Source: Bacillus fonticola
Lineage (GTDB): Bacteria > Bacillota > Bacilli > Bacillales > JC228
DNA: 64,000 nucleotides
Direction: 5' to 3'
Assembly (NCBI RefSeq): GCF_012955605.1
Contig: NZ_CP052135.1
Location: forward strand, 771,001-835,000
Below are positions 1 through 8,121 of this stretch, in pieces. The position numbers were made by a program, and so were the translations under genes. The notes under the pieces were generated by a model, which saw only the letters and a list, made by a program, of their open reading frames with translations, had not been told where the DNA came from and ran no database searches. Every line of letters begins with the position of its first letter. The first letter of the stretch is position 1.

Positions 1-367
1 GACCGTTAGGGTTCCCATCTGCCGAATGAAATGCTTACAGTGTAAAGTGAGCTTATCCATCCTTCCGGACTTTTTCATTCCCTACTTTCAACATACAATT
101 CATACGATCTTACAGAGGGTTTATCAGCTATTACATGATAAGAAAGGAAAGAGTAGTCGACAATTACTAAGATTTCACCTAACGAGGTTCTGTAAGAGTC
201 TAAAGTGGGTTCATACATTTCTAGTAACTTTAGGTGTGGTAAGCGGGTTTTCAGCAGATATAAAAAAAGAGGCCATAAAATATTTGAACCTGCTCCGAGA
301 TTTTGGCGAATCCACCTTCTTACGAAGGTCTTGGGGGCATAATTCATCATACTTTATGGCACATTAA
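1..367 (+). CDS. DUF6431-like protein, 5' end cut by window edge
   Basis: The frame is open to the left edge of the window. Residues encoded before the first ATG (position 26) read TVRVPICR and lead smoothly into KCLQCK and LPDFFIPY. This resembles the zinc-finger-like Cys pair and the LPDF.IPY stretch of DUF6431 proteins, so the ATG at 26 is probably not the start. At least 121 residues are present. The family is commonly found next to transposase genes, and its function is unknown. A 134-bp gap separates it from the transposase on the same strand, so it is likely an accessory gene of the element. The domain assignment is from recalled family features and is moderately sure. Confidence 0.55.
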   Translation, partial: TVRVPICRMKCLQCKVSLSILPDFFIPYFQHTIHTILQRVYQLLHDKKGKSSRQLLRFHLTRFCKSLKWVHTFLVTLGVVSGFSADIKKEAIKYLNLLRDFGESTFLRRSWGHNSSYFMAH

Positions 368-501
368 TTCTACCATATTTTTAGCGATATAAAAAAATTG
401 TTCATCCCACACACTTTTTTCATAGTCGGAAAACCCCGAAAAAAGTAGAATAATAACCATGGATGACCGGTCGTCCTTCTCACTAAAAGGAGGAAGATTC
501 C

Positions 502-1755
502 ATGAATGAAAAAGAACGGGAACAAGTAGCCTTATTTCGGTATGGACTAATTGCCCCACTATTAAATGAACAGGTGGATGCCAAAGAATACTTTGGAGAG
601 TTAGTAGGAAAGGTTCACTCCATTCCTTATTATGGAGAGCGAACCGTCGCAGAAAAAACGATGAAGGAATGGCTGCTTCATTACCGCAGACATGGGTTTG
701 AAGCATTAAAGCCGAAGAAACGGACAGACCGAGGAAATTCGAGAAGGTTATCGGCTGATGACCAAGATCAACTTCTCGAACTACGAAAAAAAATTCTCCA
801 TATGCCCGTGAGTGTCTTCTATGAGCACCTCATTGAGCTAGGAGAAATAAAGAAAAATACAATATCATACTCTACTATAAACCGATTACTTAAAAAACAC
901 AATCTAGTAGGGAAAAGAATTGTCGCAACCCCTGAAAGAAAAAGGTTTGCCCATGAACGAGTCAATCATTTATGGCAGGGGGATCTGTCTCACGGGCCTT
1001 ACATTCCGATTGATGGCAAAAAGAAAAAGACGTTTCTAATCGCTTATATTGATGATTGTTCTCGTCTCGTTCCGTTTGGTCAGTTTTTCTCATCAGAGAA
1101 ATTCGACGGTGTAAGAGTCGTGACCAAAGAGGCCCTTCTTCGAAGGGGAAAGCCAACGATGATTTATGCCGATAATGGCAAGATTTATCGTTCAGAAACT
1201 CTTCAATATGCATGTGCTCAATTAGGGATAACGCTAGCTCACACACAGCCTTACGACCCTCGTGCGAAAGGCAAGATTGAAAGGCTCTTTAAAACGATTC
1301 AAACGAGGTTCTATCCTTTACTCCAAGCAAAACCAGTAGACTCTTTAGAAGAGCTAAATGAACGGTTTTGGCGTTGGCTAGAAGAAGACTATCATCGTCG
1401 TATTCATGCATCTTTAGATGGAAAGACTCCGCATGAAGTCTACCAATCTCAATTGGAGAACGTGACGCTTCTTGAGAATACAGCGATTCTAGACACGATC
1501 TTTTTGAAGAGAGAACACCGAAAGGTGAAAGCCGATAGTACAATCACTTTAAACAAACAACTCTATGAGGTACCCCCACGTTTTATCGGACAATCCATTG
1601 ATGTCCGCTTTGATGAGACAGGCATTTTTGTATTTGAAGAGGATCAAAGGGTGGCTGAAGCAGTACCTGTATCAATGACAGACAATGCCAAAGCAAAACG
1701 AGTGCGTTCTCCCTTTACCTTAACGGACGAAAAGGAGGGGAACGACTATGTATAA
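502..1755 (+). CDS. DDE-type transposase (rve/integrase core, TniA/Mu-like)
   Basis: A 417-residue transposase that should cut and join the ends of the element. The N-terminal ~150 residues look like a helix-turn-helix DNA-binding part. The integrase core follows, with the acidic triad visible as D161 (WQGDLSHG), D224 (YADNGKIY) and E260 (GKIERLFK), a DD35E spacing. The C-terminal ~100 residues resemble the Mu-transposase C-terminal beta barrel. The start is set by a strong AAAGGAGG ribosome binding site before ATG 502. The gene overlaps the next one by 8 bp, so translation is probably coupled. It appears complete and intact. Exact IS or Tn family was not resolved; an IS481-like label is possible, but the partner ATPase argues for a TniAB-type system. 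Confidence 0.9.
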   Translation: MNEKEREQVALFRYGLIAPLLNEQVDAKEYFGELVGKVHSIPYYGERTVAEKTMKEWLLHYRRHGFEALKPKKRTDRGNSRRLSADDQDQLLELRKKILHMPVSVFYEHLIELGEIKKNTISYSTINRLLKKHNLVGKRIVATPERKRFAHERVNHLWQGDLSHGPYIPIDGKKKKTFLIAYIDDCSRLVPFGQFFSSEKFDGVRVVTKEALLRRGKPTMIYADNGKIYRSETLQYACAQLGITLAHTQPYDPRAKGKIERLFKTIQTRFYPLLQAKPVDSLEELNERFWRWLEEDYHRRIHASLDGKTPHEVYQSQLENVTLLENTAILDTIFLKREHRKVKADSTITLNKQLYEVPPRFIGQSIDVRFDETGIFVFEEDQRVAEAVPVSMTDNAKAKRVRSPFTLTDEKEGNDYV

Positions 1756-2548
1756 GTCTTTCTATTCCTTGGCTCAAACACCATTTTCTAAAAACTTGCG
1801 TTCGGCTGATGCCTTCCAATCAACTGACCACCAAGGTGCTCTTGGAGCACTCGATTACTTGAAGAAATCAAGAGGAATGGGTCTTCTTATCGGTGATCCC
1901 GGTGTGGGCAAAACCTTTACGTTGCGAACGTTTAAAGAATCATTGAATCCCTCGCTGTACCATGTCGTCTATTTCCCTCTTTCGACAGGAGGCGTTATGG
2001 ACTTCTATCGAGGCTTAGTTTACGGTTTAGGAGAAGAGCCGAAATTCCGTAAAGTGGATGTATTTCGCCAAATTCAGCAAGGAATTGAACGAATGGCCCA
2101 TGAACGGAAGATGACCCCTGTTTTCATACTCGATGAAATGCATTTGTCTAAAGATGCGTTTCTACAAGACTTAGCGATTCTATTTAACTTTCAGATGGAC
2201 TCAACGAATCCATTTATCTTGATTTTAGCTGGGTTGCCACACCTAAAGACACGCTTGTCTATTAATCATCACAGACCCCTATCCCAGCGATTGATAATGA
2301 AATATGAGATACAGCCTCTAGTGAAGGAAGAAGTAGCCGAGTATATCGACCACCATATGAAGCTAGCTGGAGCTAAGATGCCTATTTTTACGGAGGCAGC
2401 TATTGAGGCGATTGCTTTACGGTCACAAGGACGACCTCGTGTTATTAACACGTTAACCATTAATAGCTTACTATTTGGAACGCAGCAGAAAAAAGAACAG
2501 ATCGATGAAGAAGTGGTACGCTTAGCGATCGAGGATAGTGGGTTATGA
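1748..2548 (+). CDS. AAA+ ATPase of transposition (ExeA/TniB/TnsC-like)
   Basis: A 266-residue ATPase beginning MYKSFYSLAQTPF, typical of ExeA-type AAA proteins. Walker A is GDPGVGKT (residues 49-56) and Walker B is VFILDE, with D129 and E130. By analogy to TniB/TnsC it would act as the target-selection or transposase-activating subunit (family knowledge). The gene starts 8 bp inside the transposase gene and its stop overlaps the next start, so the three form one translational unit. No frameshift or missing motif is seen, so the element could still be functional. Confidence 0.88.
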   Translation: MYKSFYSLAQTPFSKNLRSADAFQSTDHQGALGALDYLKKSRGMGLLIGDPGVGKTFTLRTFKESLNPSLYHVVYFPLSTGGVMDFYRGLVYGLGEEPKFRKVDVFRQIQQGIERMAHERKMTPVFILDEMHLSKDAFLQDLAILFNFQMDSTNPFILILAGLPHLKTRLSINHHRPLSQRLIMKYEIQPLVKEEVAEYIDHHMKLAGAKMPIFTEAAIEAIALRSQGRPRVINTLTINSLLFGTQQKKEQIDEEVVRLAIEDSGL

Positions 2549-2805
2549 TGACAAAAGGAATTATGATCTATAATCAGGAAGAACAAGAATGGAGATTATG
2601 GATTGGGCATCAAGACTACTGGATTCAACAAGATTATTTCTTTGAACTATTCATTCAAGGGCAGTGTTTTCAAGCCTATCTTCAGAAGGATTTAGACTGG
2701 TTTATCACGATAGAGGATGATGTCAAACTAGTGCTGCACATACAGGAAGTCTATAAAGTAAGCGTTCAGCTAGAGGATTTTATAAAAGTCGAAGACCCGT
2801 TTTAG
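2545..2805 (+). CDS. DUF5348-like small protein of the transposon
   Basis: An 86-residue acidic, aromatic-rich protein (GIMIYNQEEQEWRLWIG near the start) whose pattern fits DUF5348, a small domain of unknown function often found in mobile-element operons. ATG 2545 overlaps the ATPase stop (ATGA), which supports coupled expression as the last gene of the transposition operon. No catalytic motif is visible. The domain name is from memory of the family pattern; the alternative is an unrelated small accessory protein. Confidence 0.6.
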   Translation: MMTKGIMIYNQEEQEWRLWIGHQDYWIQQDYFFELFIQGQCFQAYLQKDLDWFITIEDDVKLVLHIQEVYKVSVQLEDFIKVEDPF

Positions 2806-2880
2806 GGTCTCTCTTTTTCATTTTAAGAACTGGATTAATTTGAACAGAGTTTTGCATATTCCGGAATAACGTGGAAAACT

Positions 2881-2944
2881 GAGCACATTATTTCATATTT
2901 TCTCCCGCAATAATTTGAAAATGAGGTGCTGAAATAATGTGCTC
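2881..2944. repeat. 15-bp perfect inverted repeat at the right side of the transposon
   Basis: GAGCACATTATTTCA at 2881-2895 is repeated exactly in inverted orientation at 2930-2944, with a 34-bp spacer that itself contains the related AATAATTTGAAAATGAG. Related AT-rich motifs also occur around 2834. Such clustered sites are typical of transposase-binding ends, but they could also simply form a hairpin after the operon. Confidence 0.5.
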
Positions 2945-2990
2945 GTTTACACTTTACCTATGGAAAAGTTATCGCTGTTATTTTAATTTT

Positions 2991-3464
2991 TTACAATTTC
3001 CATTGTATTGAATGCAATGTTAACTCGTCTGTATATTCCCTATCATTCCCCATCAGTTTCACCTCAAATGAAAGTGTATCAAGCAACTCTTTTAGTTGGT
3101 CTAAATCAAAGCTTGCGCTCGCCTCAATTTCTTCATTTTTCGTAATCATGTAACTACTCTTTAATGTTCCGTTAGTGGAGGCTTTCCTTATTCCACCAAT
3201 GAATATTTTATTCTTGTAATTAAAATCGACTTCTCCATTTGCAAATGGAGTGACTGACTTAAAAGTTAACAAATCTATGTTCCAATTCTCGTCTTTCTCT
3301 TTGTGTAGTTGTATCTCTATGACCATGTTTTCTTCTCCTTTGTACATGACTAAGGAGTCACTATACTCGGGATTCTCCTGTTTACTAATAAGATTGATGT
3401 TCAAAAGTAGAGATGCTACCAACAGGATAGACATGAAGGGAAATATATAAATATACTTTTTCAA
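2991..3464 (-). CDS. Hypothetical membrane-anchored protein
   Basis: A 157-residue protein with one N-terminal hydrophobic segment (about residues 5-27) after the positive start MKKY. No lipobox cysteine is seen, so an uncleaved anchor or signal peptide is likely, with the rest outside the membrane. The extracytoplasmic part is mixed, beta-prone and acidic, with no recognised motif. The ribosome binding site AAAAGGAGATGATT precedes the ATG. It is divergent from the secreted-protein gene starting at 3557, with under 100 bp between starts, so the two may share control. Function unknown. Confidence 0.7.
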   Translation of the reverse strand: MKKYIYIFPFMSILLVASLLLNINLISKQENPEYSDSLVMYKGEENMVIEIQLHKEKDENWNIDLLTFKSVTPFANGEVDFNYKNKIFIGGIRKASTNGTLKSSYMITKNEEIEASASFDLDQLKELLDTLSFEVKLMGNDREYTDELTLHSIQWKL

Positions 3465-3556
3465 CTAATCATCTCCTTTTTGTTAAGTTTGAATTGTCTA
3501 ACTCTATTGATTATTAATTAACACCTATGATACCATTTTTCAAGAGGAGGGGTAAA

Positions 3557-4729
3557 ATGGTAAATTTAAAAAAGATTGTATTAATAGTATTCGTTTTGTT
3601 TTTATCATTATTCACTTATGAAACTGTCGATGCAAAACAAAATGAATCAAATAAGAAGGGTGACTTCAGCCTTCGTTTCAGTATAGGGGCAGAGGAAATG
3701 AAAGACCTCTTTATGTATGGAGTAAGTACTGTTAAGGCAAAGGAAAAAGAGGACAAGGGAGTCAAATTTAAAATTCCGAAAGACAAGATTTCCGAGAAGG
3801 CTAAAGCTAATGGAATCTTCAAATTCGAAACACCCATTTCTTTTAACATGTACTCTGAAGAGGAATTGAAAAATAATCCAAACTTGAAACTCGTGAGCAA
3901 TGAAGTTGCTGTCAATCTGATAACCAGTGACGGTAAAGTGTTAACAGCTGAGGACTTTGAAAAAGCTAAAAAAGAGGGTACTGAGATTAAGGTCTATGAC
4001 CCTAGTGAGATTGGTCTAGGAGAAAATTTTACTTTAGAAGATTTAAAAGAGTTTGAAGAAAGTTTGGATGAATCTCAGAATAGTGAGGTACAAGCAGCAA
4101 GTTTAGACCTTAAAGATACATCTACAAGAACTTTCACGTACTCTACGTCAACTATCTCAATTTACGAAGAGTTTCTTAGTGGTGAAAAAAGGAACTATTT
4201 TGCTGCTGTAATGGAATGGCCTAAGAGCACAACGGCTGGTACAGCGAGAGACTTTGGAAGTGAAGGAAGTGCACCAGGATACCTTGAAGACGAAAATGAC
4301 TCTATCGTTTTAGGCTGGCAATACGGTCCGTCTAGCTCTAGTGATAGAACAGGACGGGTAACATATTACAGAGGATCCAGCAGTATAAGATCTGTAAGTC
4401 TAGGGGGTGCAGACGAACACCCGGATTCAACAACTAGAGACGCTAGTTATGGTTTTGCACAAGTGCGTGAATTTGGAGGATTAGATTACTATATGTATAG
4501 AATACGTGTAAGTGCATACTCAGGTTATTATGACCCGTCACTTCTTGCTGAAAACGGAGAAGTATTATTTTCCTATAGTCATGGTTATGGTAGTTCTTCT
4601 CTTAATGGGTTTAGCTTGTCAACCGCTAGATCACTTTCTTTCAGCTGGGGATCATCGGAAAGTTACGCGGATATTACGCATTATGAAGTAGTATGCAGAG
4701 ACTACGGTAGTGCTACTTGTGATCGGTGA
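3557..4729 (+). CDS. Hypothetical secreted protein, ~390 residues
   Basis: The start is taken at ATG 3557 because GAGGAGGGGT lies just upstream; a start 30 bp earlier lacks such a site. MVNLKKIVLIVFVLFLSLF is a signal peptide with probable cleavage near VDA-KQ. An ~150-residue lysine/glutamate-rich part follows, then a Ser/Thr/Tyr/Gly-rich, probably beta-structured domain ending with two cysteines that could form a disulfide (VVCRDYGSATC). I do not recognise the family. It sits between the transposon and a strong terminator, divergent from a membrane protein, which suggests an acquired surface/secreted pair. An exported enzyme, adhesin or toxin cannot be told apart from sequence alone. Confidence 0.75.
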   Translation: MVNLKKIVLIVFVLFLSLFTYETVDAKQNESNKKGDFSLRFSIGAEEMKDLFMYGVSTVKAKEKEDKGVKFKIPKDKISEKAKANGIFKFETPISFNMYSEEELKNNPNLKLVSNEVAVNLITSDGKVLTAEDFEKAKKEGTEIKVYDPSEIGLGENFTLEDLKEFEESLDESQNSEVQAASLDLKDTSTRTFTYSTSTISIYEEFLSGEKRNYFAAVMEWPKSTTAGTARDFGSEGSAPGYLEDENDSIVLGWQYGPSSSSDRTGRVTYYRGSSSIRSVSLGGADEHPDSTTRDASYGFAQVREFGGLDYYMYRIRVSAYSGYYDPSLLAENGEVLFSYSHGYGSSSLNGFSLSTARSLSFSWGSSESYADITHYEVVCRDYGSATCDR

Positions 4730-4747
4730 CGGTTAAATGAATGGAAA

Positions 4748-4780
4748 GTGTGAAGAAACATAAGGTTTCTTCACACTTTT
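4748..4780 (+). terminator. Rho-independent terminator after the secreted protein gene
   Basis: GTGTGAAGAAAC and GTTTCTTCACAC form a perfect 12-bp stem with a 5-base loop, followed by TTTT. It begins 18 bp after the stop codon of the gene ending at 4729. Confidence 0.85.
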
Positions 4781-4828
4781 GGTGTTCCCGTCATGCACAC
4801 ATTCTCTAGGGTTCAAGTCCCAGTAAGT

Positions 4829-4886
4829 AAACGGTGTCAGTCCCCCATCACGTTAAAGTGGTGGGGGACTGACACCACATTGCACA
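4829..4886. repeat. 58-bp palindromic repeat, copy 1
   Basis: The element reads AAACGGTGTCAGTCCCCCAT, a short centre, then the complementary GTGGGGGACTGACACC, and ends CATTGCACA. Copies at 5877 and 8328 are identical over all 58 bp. Shorter relatives occur near 9898, 25719 and 52383. It is a REP-like dispersed palindrome able to form a long hairpin. Confidence 0.9.
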
Positions 4887-4914
4887 TGGCAAATATCAAA
4901 GGAGGCAAAAAAGT

Positions 4915-5298
4915 ATGAAAATCATTGTTACCAGTATATTCGTACAAGATCAACACAAGGCACTGGAGTTTTATTCAGAAACATTGGGCTTTGTAAAAAA
5001 GCATGATGTTCCCGCAGGAGAATTTAGGTGGATAACGCTTGTTTCTCCTGATGAACAAGATGGTACCGAGCTTTTGCTCGAACCGAATAACCATCCAGCC
5101 GCCAAAGAGTATCAAAAGAAGCTATTTGCTGAAGGCATCCCAGCAACAATGTTTGGCGTTGCAGATATTCGTAAAGAGTACGAACGATTATTGGAAAACG
5201 GCGTGAAGTTTACTATGGAGCCAACAAAAATGGGCGAAGTCACAATAGCTGTCTTCGACGATACATGCGGCAACCTTATTCAGATAATGCAGGGCTAA
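4915..5298 (+). CDS. VOC (glyoxalase/bleomycin-resistance fold) family protein
   Basis: A 127-residue protein with the paired beta-alpha-beta-beta-beta organisation of vicinal oxygen chelate proteins. Visible family features are the opening IVTSIFVQDQHKALEFYSET, a mid-protein TELLLEP acid, and the closing FDDTCGNLIQIMQ. The YSETLGF and DTCGNLIQ motifs are typical of the PhnB/YdeR-like glyoxalase subgroup. The metal and substrate cannot be deduced; roles in the family range from glyoxal detoxification to antibiotic binding. The start is supported by AAAGGAGG upstream. It is monocistronic, lying between a palindromic repeat and transposon debris. Confidence 0.85.
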   Translation: MKIIVTSIFVQDQHKALEFYSETLGFVKKHDVPAGEFRWITLVSPDEQDGTELLLEPNNHPAAKEYQKKLFAEGIPATMFGVADIRKEYERLLENGVKFTMEPTKMGEVTIAVFDDTCGNLIQIMQG

Positions 5299-5482
5299 CT
5301 TTATGGCGAAATAGTTGTTCGATGAAGTGTTTTTATCAACAATTGAACAACAATTTTATGTTATAAGGTCAATTTCTTAAGGCAATCGCGATAAAAAAAT
5401 CAATTTTTCCCCGACCCACTATGATAGGGGGAGTTGGGTATGAGTAAAATATATGTGGGAGCACCCCCGACCCAAAAATTAA

Positions 5483-5535
5483 CCCCTATGTCAGGAAATG
5501 GAACAGTTCTTCCGTTCCGTTTCCTGACCTAGGGG
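5483..5535. repeat. Long imperfect hairpin upstream of the ISLre2 remnant
   Basis: CCCCTATGTCAGGAAATGGAAC pairs with a 22-base arm at 5514-5535, with only two mismatches and a 9-base loop. It sits about 100 bp before the remnant transposase start and may be part of the element's end or its leader. The stretch 5299-5482 holds no recognisable gene. Confidence 0.6.
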
Positions 5536-5637
5536 ACACCAAGCGGTAGCGCGGTCAGGGGTTCAAACAAGAAAAAAGAGTTCTTCTCCTGTATGCTTGT
5601 AAGCGACAAAACCAAAAGCACAGGGGAGAGAACTCTT

Positions 5638-5876
5638 ATGGACAAGCATACTATGAATGGACTGAAATGGGAAGAGATTGAACGCCATATATGGGACGCA
5701 GGCATGGTGTTCATGCGCAATCTAGTGACGGAAGTTTTACAAGACGTAGACAAGCAACTAGCAGAGAGCCGGGACAAAAAGAGATTCGCTTTGAAGGATA
5801 AGCGAGTATGCCAACAAGAAACGTTATTCGGATTTGTGGAGGTCAAGCGGAATTACTATTGAGATCGCGAAACGGA
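5638..5876 (+). pseudogene. ISLre2-family transposase remnant (N-terminus only)
   Basis: The encoded N-terminus (ERHIWDAGMVFMRNL, KQLAESRDKKRFALKDKR, TLFGFVEVKRNYY) matches the start of ISLre2/UPF0236 transposases. After NYY an in-frame TGA replaces the usual basic residue, and the frame then continues DRET, as expected in the family, before a 58-bp palindromic repeat begins at 5877. The remaining ~350 residues, including the catalytic core, are missing. It therefore carries both a nonsense codon and a large 3' truncation exactly at the repeat. Start 5638 has GGGGAGAG upstream. Confidence 0.85.
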
Positions 5877-5934
5877 AAACGGTGTCAGTCCCCCATCACG
5901 TTAAAGTGGTGGGGGACTGACACCACATTGCACA
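5877..5934. repeat. 58-bp palindromic repeat, copy 2
   Basis: Identical to the copies at 4829 and 8328. It directly follows the truncated ISLre2 remnant, so the junction of the deletion coincides with the repeat edge. The 198 bases that follow, up to 6132, hold nothing recognisable. Confidence 0.9.
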
Positions 5935-6132
5935 CAAAATTAACAATTAGATTCGTTTGATTACACAGTATCGTTGTACTACGCAGTAAAGAAGTTCTTT
6001 TTGAACTAAAGCAAGTTACTTGAATTAGATGAAAGAACCATATACTTATTTCTAGAGCTAGGTGTTATATGAAGAATCAATTAAACACTTTAGAGATACT
6101 TATTATCTTTAATTTAGCGAAAAATTAATCGG

Positions 6133-6708
6133 TTAACCTACTTTCTTCGCAACGAGCATGTATAGAGATTCCGCCGGGAAAAATTTCCCTTCTACCTTGA
6201 ATCCTGCTTCATTCATTTCACGCTCCATTCCTTCCAAGGTAATTCTCGGTGCATTCCCTGAACTTATCTTTGGTTCAAGTTCTAGACAGATTAGATAACC
6301 TTCTTTTTTCAGTACATTTTTCATTTGCTGTAATAGCGGTGCGATTGGCTGAATTTCATGCAGGACCAGAGAAGCAATAATGATATCGATAGAACCATCT
6401 GCTAAAGGAAGTGCCTCCATACTCCCCAGCACTGGGACAATATTTGTCACCTGTTCCTCCAAAGCTTTCTCATTTATTATTTCCAGCATAGCAGCGTCGA
6501 TATCTAGTGCGTATACGTTGCCCATAATCCTTTTCGCAGCAGGGATGGAAAGATAACCGGTTCCAGCGCCAAAATCCAACATGCTATCCGTCTCTTTTAA
6601 AGGAATCATGTTCAGCAGTTGTTCTGGAGAGAATTCCTTTCTTCGTTCGGGACTTTCCAAGTACGATACTTTTCCTTTACTGTGCTTACCATGCGAGTGA
6701 TGCATCAT
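6133..6708 (-). CDS. Class I SAM-dependent methyltransferase
   Basis: A 191-residue methyltransferase with the SAM-binding motif I LDFGAGTGYL (residues 44-53), the acidic post-I residue in YALDID, and a late LVLHEI loop, as in the UbiE/Methyltransf_11/25 families. The N-terminus is histidine-rich (MMHHSHGKHS), perhaps metal-binding. AGGAGGATTT precedes the ATG. It is the last gene of a three-gene operon with an Rrf2 regulator and a thioredoxin-reductase-like protein; the gap to the upstream gene is 23 bp. The substrate is unknown. Redox or metalloid stress is suggested by the company it keeps (inference). Confidence 0.85.
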   Translation of the reverse strand: MMHHSHGKHSKGKVSYLESPERRKEFSPEQLLNMIPLKETDSMLDFGAGTGYLSIPAAKRIMGNVYALDIDAAMLEIINEKALEEQVTNIVPVLGSMEALPLADGSIDIIIASLVLHEIQPIAPLLQQMKNVLKKEGYLICLELEPKISSGNAPRITLEGMEREMNEAGFKVEGKFFPAESLYMLVAKKVG

Positions 6709-6731
6709 ATAAATCCTCCTATTTTAAACTG

Positions 6732-7640
6732 CTATTTCTCCTGGCTAAATTTTTCTTCTATAAGTGCTGCATTCACAGCAATGGCAGCCATACTACCTTC
6801 CCCTGCCGCAATAATTAACTGGGAAGGACCGGCAATTCGCGTATCACCGCAAGCATACAGCCCTTCTGTGTTCGTGCGTTGCCAGTTGTCAGTTGTAATC
6901 CCTCCCTGCTCATTTAATGTATAGTCGAGTGAATCAAAAGAAGCAGCCTGTTTCCACTCCGCAGTGATAAACCCTCCTTCACGGAGCACTGAAGTTCCAT
7001 CTTCAAGCTGGATTTTTCCCAGCATCCCCTCTTTGCCAATGAGTGAGGAAATCTTCTTTTCGTTAATACTAATGCCATTGTTTTTGAGCAATTCTTGTTC
7101 TTCGAGCGAAAGGACTTTTCTGCCGTTAGTAAAAATAATTAAATCACTCGTCCAGTTGGATACCACTTTTGCCATATGAAACGCCTTTTGATCTTCAGCG
7201 ATCACTGCAAGCGGCCGATCTCTTAATTCCCAGCCATCACAGAAAGGACAGCTGAACAGGCTCTTGCCATAGAACTCTTTCACCCGTGGAATATCTGGAA
7301 GGACTTCCTTAAAGCCGGTGGCGAGTATGATTTTTTTCGCGCTGTATACTTCCCCGTTTTCTGTCTCTACTTGAAACAAGTTGTTTTCTTTATTTATACG
7401 ATGCACCCGTTGCCGTTCAATCCTCACGTCCGGGTACCTACCCAATTCTTCTTGGGCAATCCTTTTGAATTCCTGCGGATGTATACCATCCCTTGTGATA
7501 AACCCGTGGGACTCAGAAGTCACCGCATTTCTCGGTGTGTTGTCATCAAACAGGATCGTTTTACGTCTTGATCTTCCAAGTACTAATGCAGCATTCAATC
7601 CAGCCGGTCCTCCGCCAATAACAGCGCAGTCTAATATCAT
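6732..7640 (-). CDS. NAD(P)/FAD-dependent oxidoreductase, thioredoxin-reductase-like
   Basis: A ~302-residue flavoprotein with the FAD-binding GGGPAGLNAA near the N-terminus, the redox-active CPFC pair (about residues 131-134), and the C-terminal FAD motif YACGDTR. This is the low-molecular-weight thioredoxin reductase/AhpF C-terminal architecture. CPFCDGWE differs from the CATCDG of true TrxB and is typical of the YcgT/TrxB-like paralogs. Start 7640 (ATG) is preferred because GAGGGAG is correctly spaced; the GTG at 7649 overlaps that site. It is the middle gene of the Rrf2-controlled operon. It may reduce an unidentified small disulfide or act in redox sensing with the regulator. Confidence 0.85.
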   Translation of the reverse strand: MILDCAVIGGGPAGLNAALVLGRSRRKTILFDDNTPRNAVTSESHGFITRDGIHPQEFKRIAQEELGRYPDVRIERQRVHRINKENNLFQVETENGEVYSAKKIILATGFKEVLPDIPRVKEFYGKSLFSCPFCDGWELRDRPLAVIAEDQKAFHMAKVVSNWTSDLIIFTNGRKVLSLEEQELLKNNGISINEKKISSLIGKEGMLGKIQLEDGTSVLREGGFITAEWKQAASFDSLDYTLNEQGGITTDNWQRTNTEGLYACGDTRIAGPSQLIIAAGEGSMAAIAVNAALIEEKFSQEK

Positions 7641-7674
7641 CTTGTTCACTCCCTCAATAAATTTAATTTTTTAC

Positions 7675-8076
7675 TTATTTCTGTTTTGATTCTGCCTCTT
7701 TTGCAATATCGCTCAGAAGCTTTGATGCCAGTTCACCTTTCATATTTTCCTCTGCCTGTCTCATGACGTTCTCAATCAAGCAGCCTTGATGATGAATGGA
7801 GCAGTCGAATAAGCTAGTCTCTCCTTCAATCGCATGAATAACGTCCAAAAAGGATGTTTCATGTTTTGTTCTGGAGATTTTATAGCCTCCCTTCGCGCCA
7901 GGCGTCGATTCAATCAAACCTGCTTTCGTAAGTTTGGTTAAAACCTTAGAAAGGTACGTCGGGGAAAGATGCTGCATTTCGGCTAATTCCTGCACTCCCA
8001 CTGAGCTCCCCCCAGGCTGCAGCATTAAATGGACCATCGTATGCAGAGCGTAGTTTGTCGCGTTTGAATACCTCAT
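7675..8076 (-). CDS. Rrf2-family transcriptional regulator (YwnA-like)
   Basis: A 133-residue Rrf2 protein: winged helix with recognition region LAEMQHLSPTYLSKVLTKL and the wing GAKGGYKI. The effector region has only two cysteines (C92 and C99 in DCSIHHQGC) instead of the three that bind Fe-S clusters in IscR/NsrR. It therefore probably senses by thiol chemistry, like YwnA/CymR types. AAGGAGG lies before ATG 8076. It heads the operon with the oxidoreductase and methyltransferase, and a perfect inverted repeat just upstream suggests autoregulation. Confidence 0.88.
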   Translation of the reverse strand: MRYSNATNYALHTMVHLMLQPGGSSVGVQELAEMQHLSPTYLSKVLTKLTKAGLIESTPGAKGGYKISRTKHETSFLDVIHAIEGETSLFDCSIHHQGCLIENVMRQAEENMKGELASKLLSDIAKEAESKQK

Positions 8077-8099
8077 ACATAACCTCCTTACACTTAAAG

Positions 8100-8121
8100 G
8101 ATATTAAAGACTCTTAATATC
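8100..8121 (-). promoter_or_regulatory. Probable Rrf2 operator
   Basis: GATATTAA and TTAATATC form a perfect 8-bp inverted repeat separated by 6 bp, 24 bp upstream of the Rrf2 start codon. Size and symmetry suit an Rrf2-family dimer. The assignment to this regulator is inferred from position. The following 206 bp to the next repeat hold no gene. Confidence 0.6.

Larger units (their letters stand above)
1..2944 (+). mobile_element. Transposon with DDE transposase, AAA ATPase, DUF5348 and DUF6431 genes (left end outside window)
   Basis: Four co-directional genes (DUF6431-like, DDE transposase, ExeA/TniB-like ATPase, DUF5348-like) are tightly packed, with the last three overlapping by a few bases. 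A recombinase plus a dedicated ATPase is the architecture of Tn5053/Tn7/IS21-like elements, which is family knowledge. The right boundary is placed at a 15-bp inverted repeat after the last gene. The left end lies outside the window, so terminal repeats and target duplication could not be compared. The boundaries are therefore tentative. Confidence 0.65.

Noticed and set aside
4800..4830. GGTTCAAGTCCCAGTAAG resembling a tRNA T-arm
   Set aside because: Upstream sequence does not fold into a cloverleaf, so it is at best a tRNA 3'-end fragment or chance.
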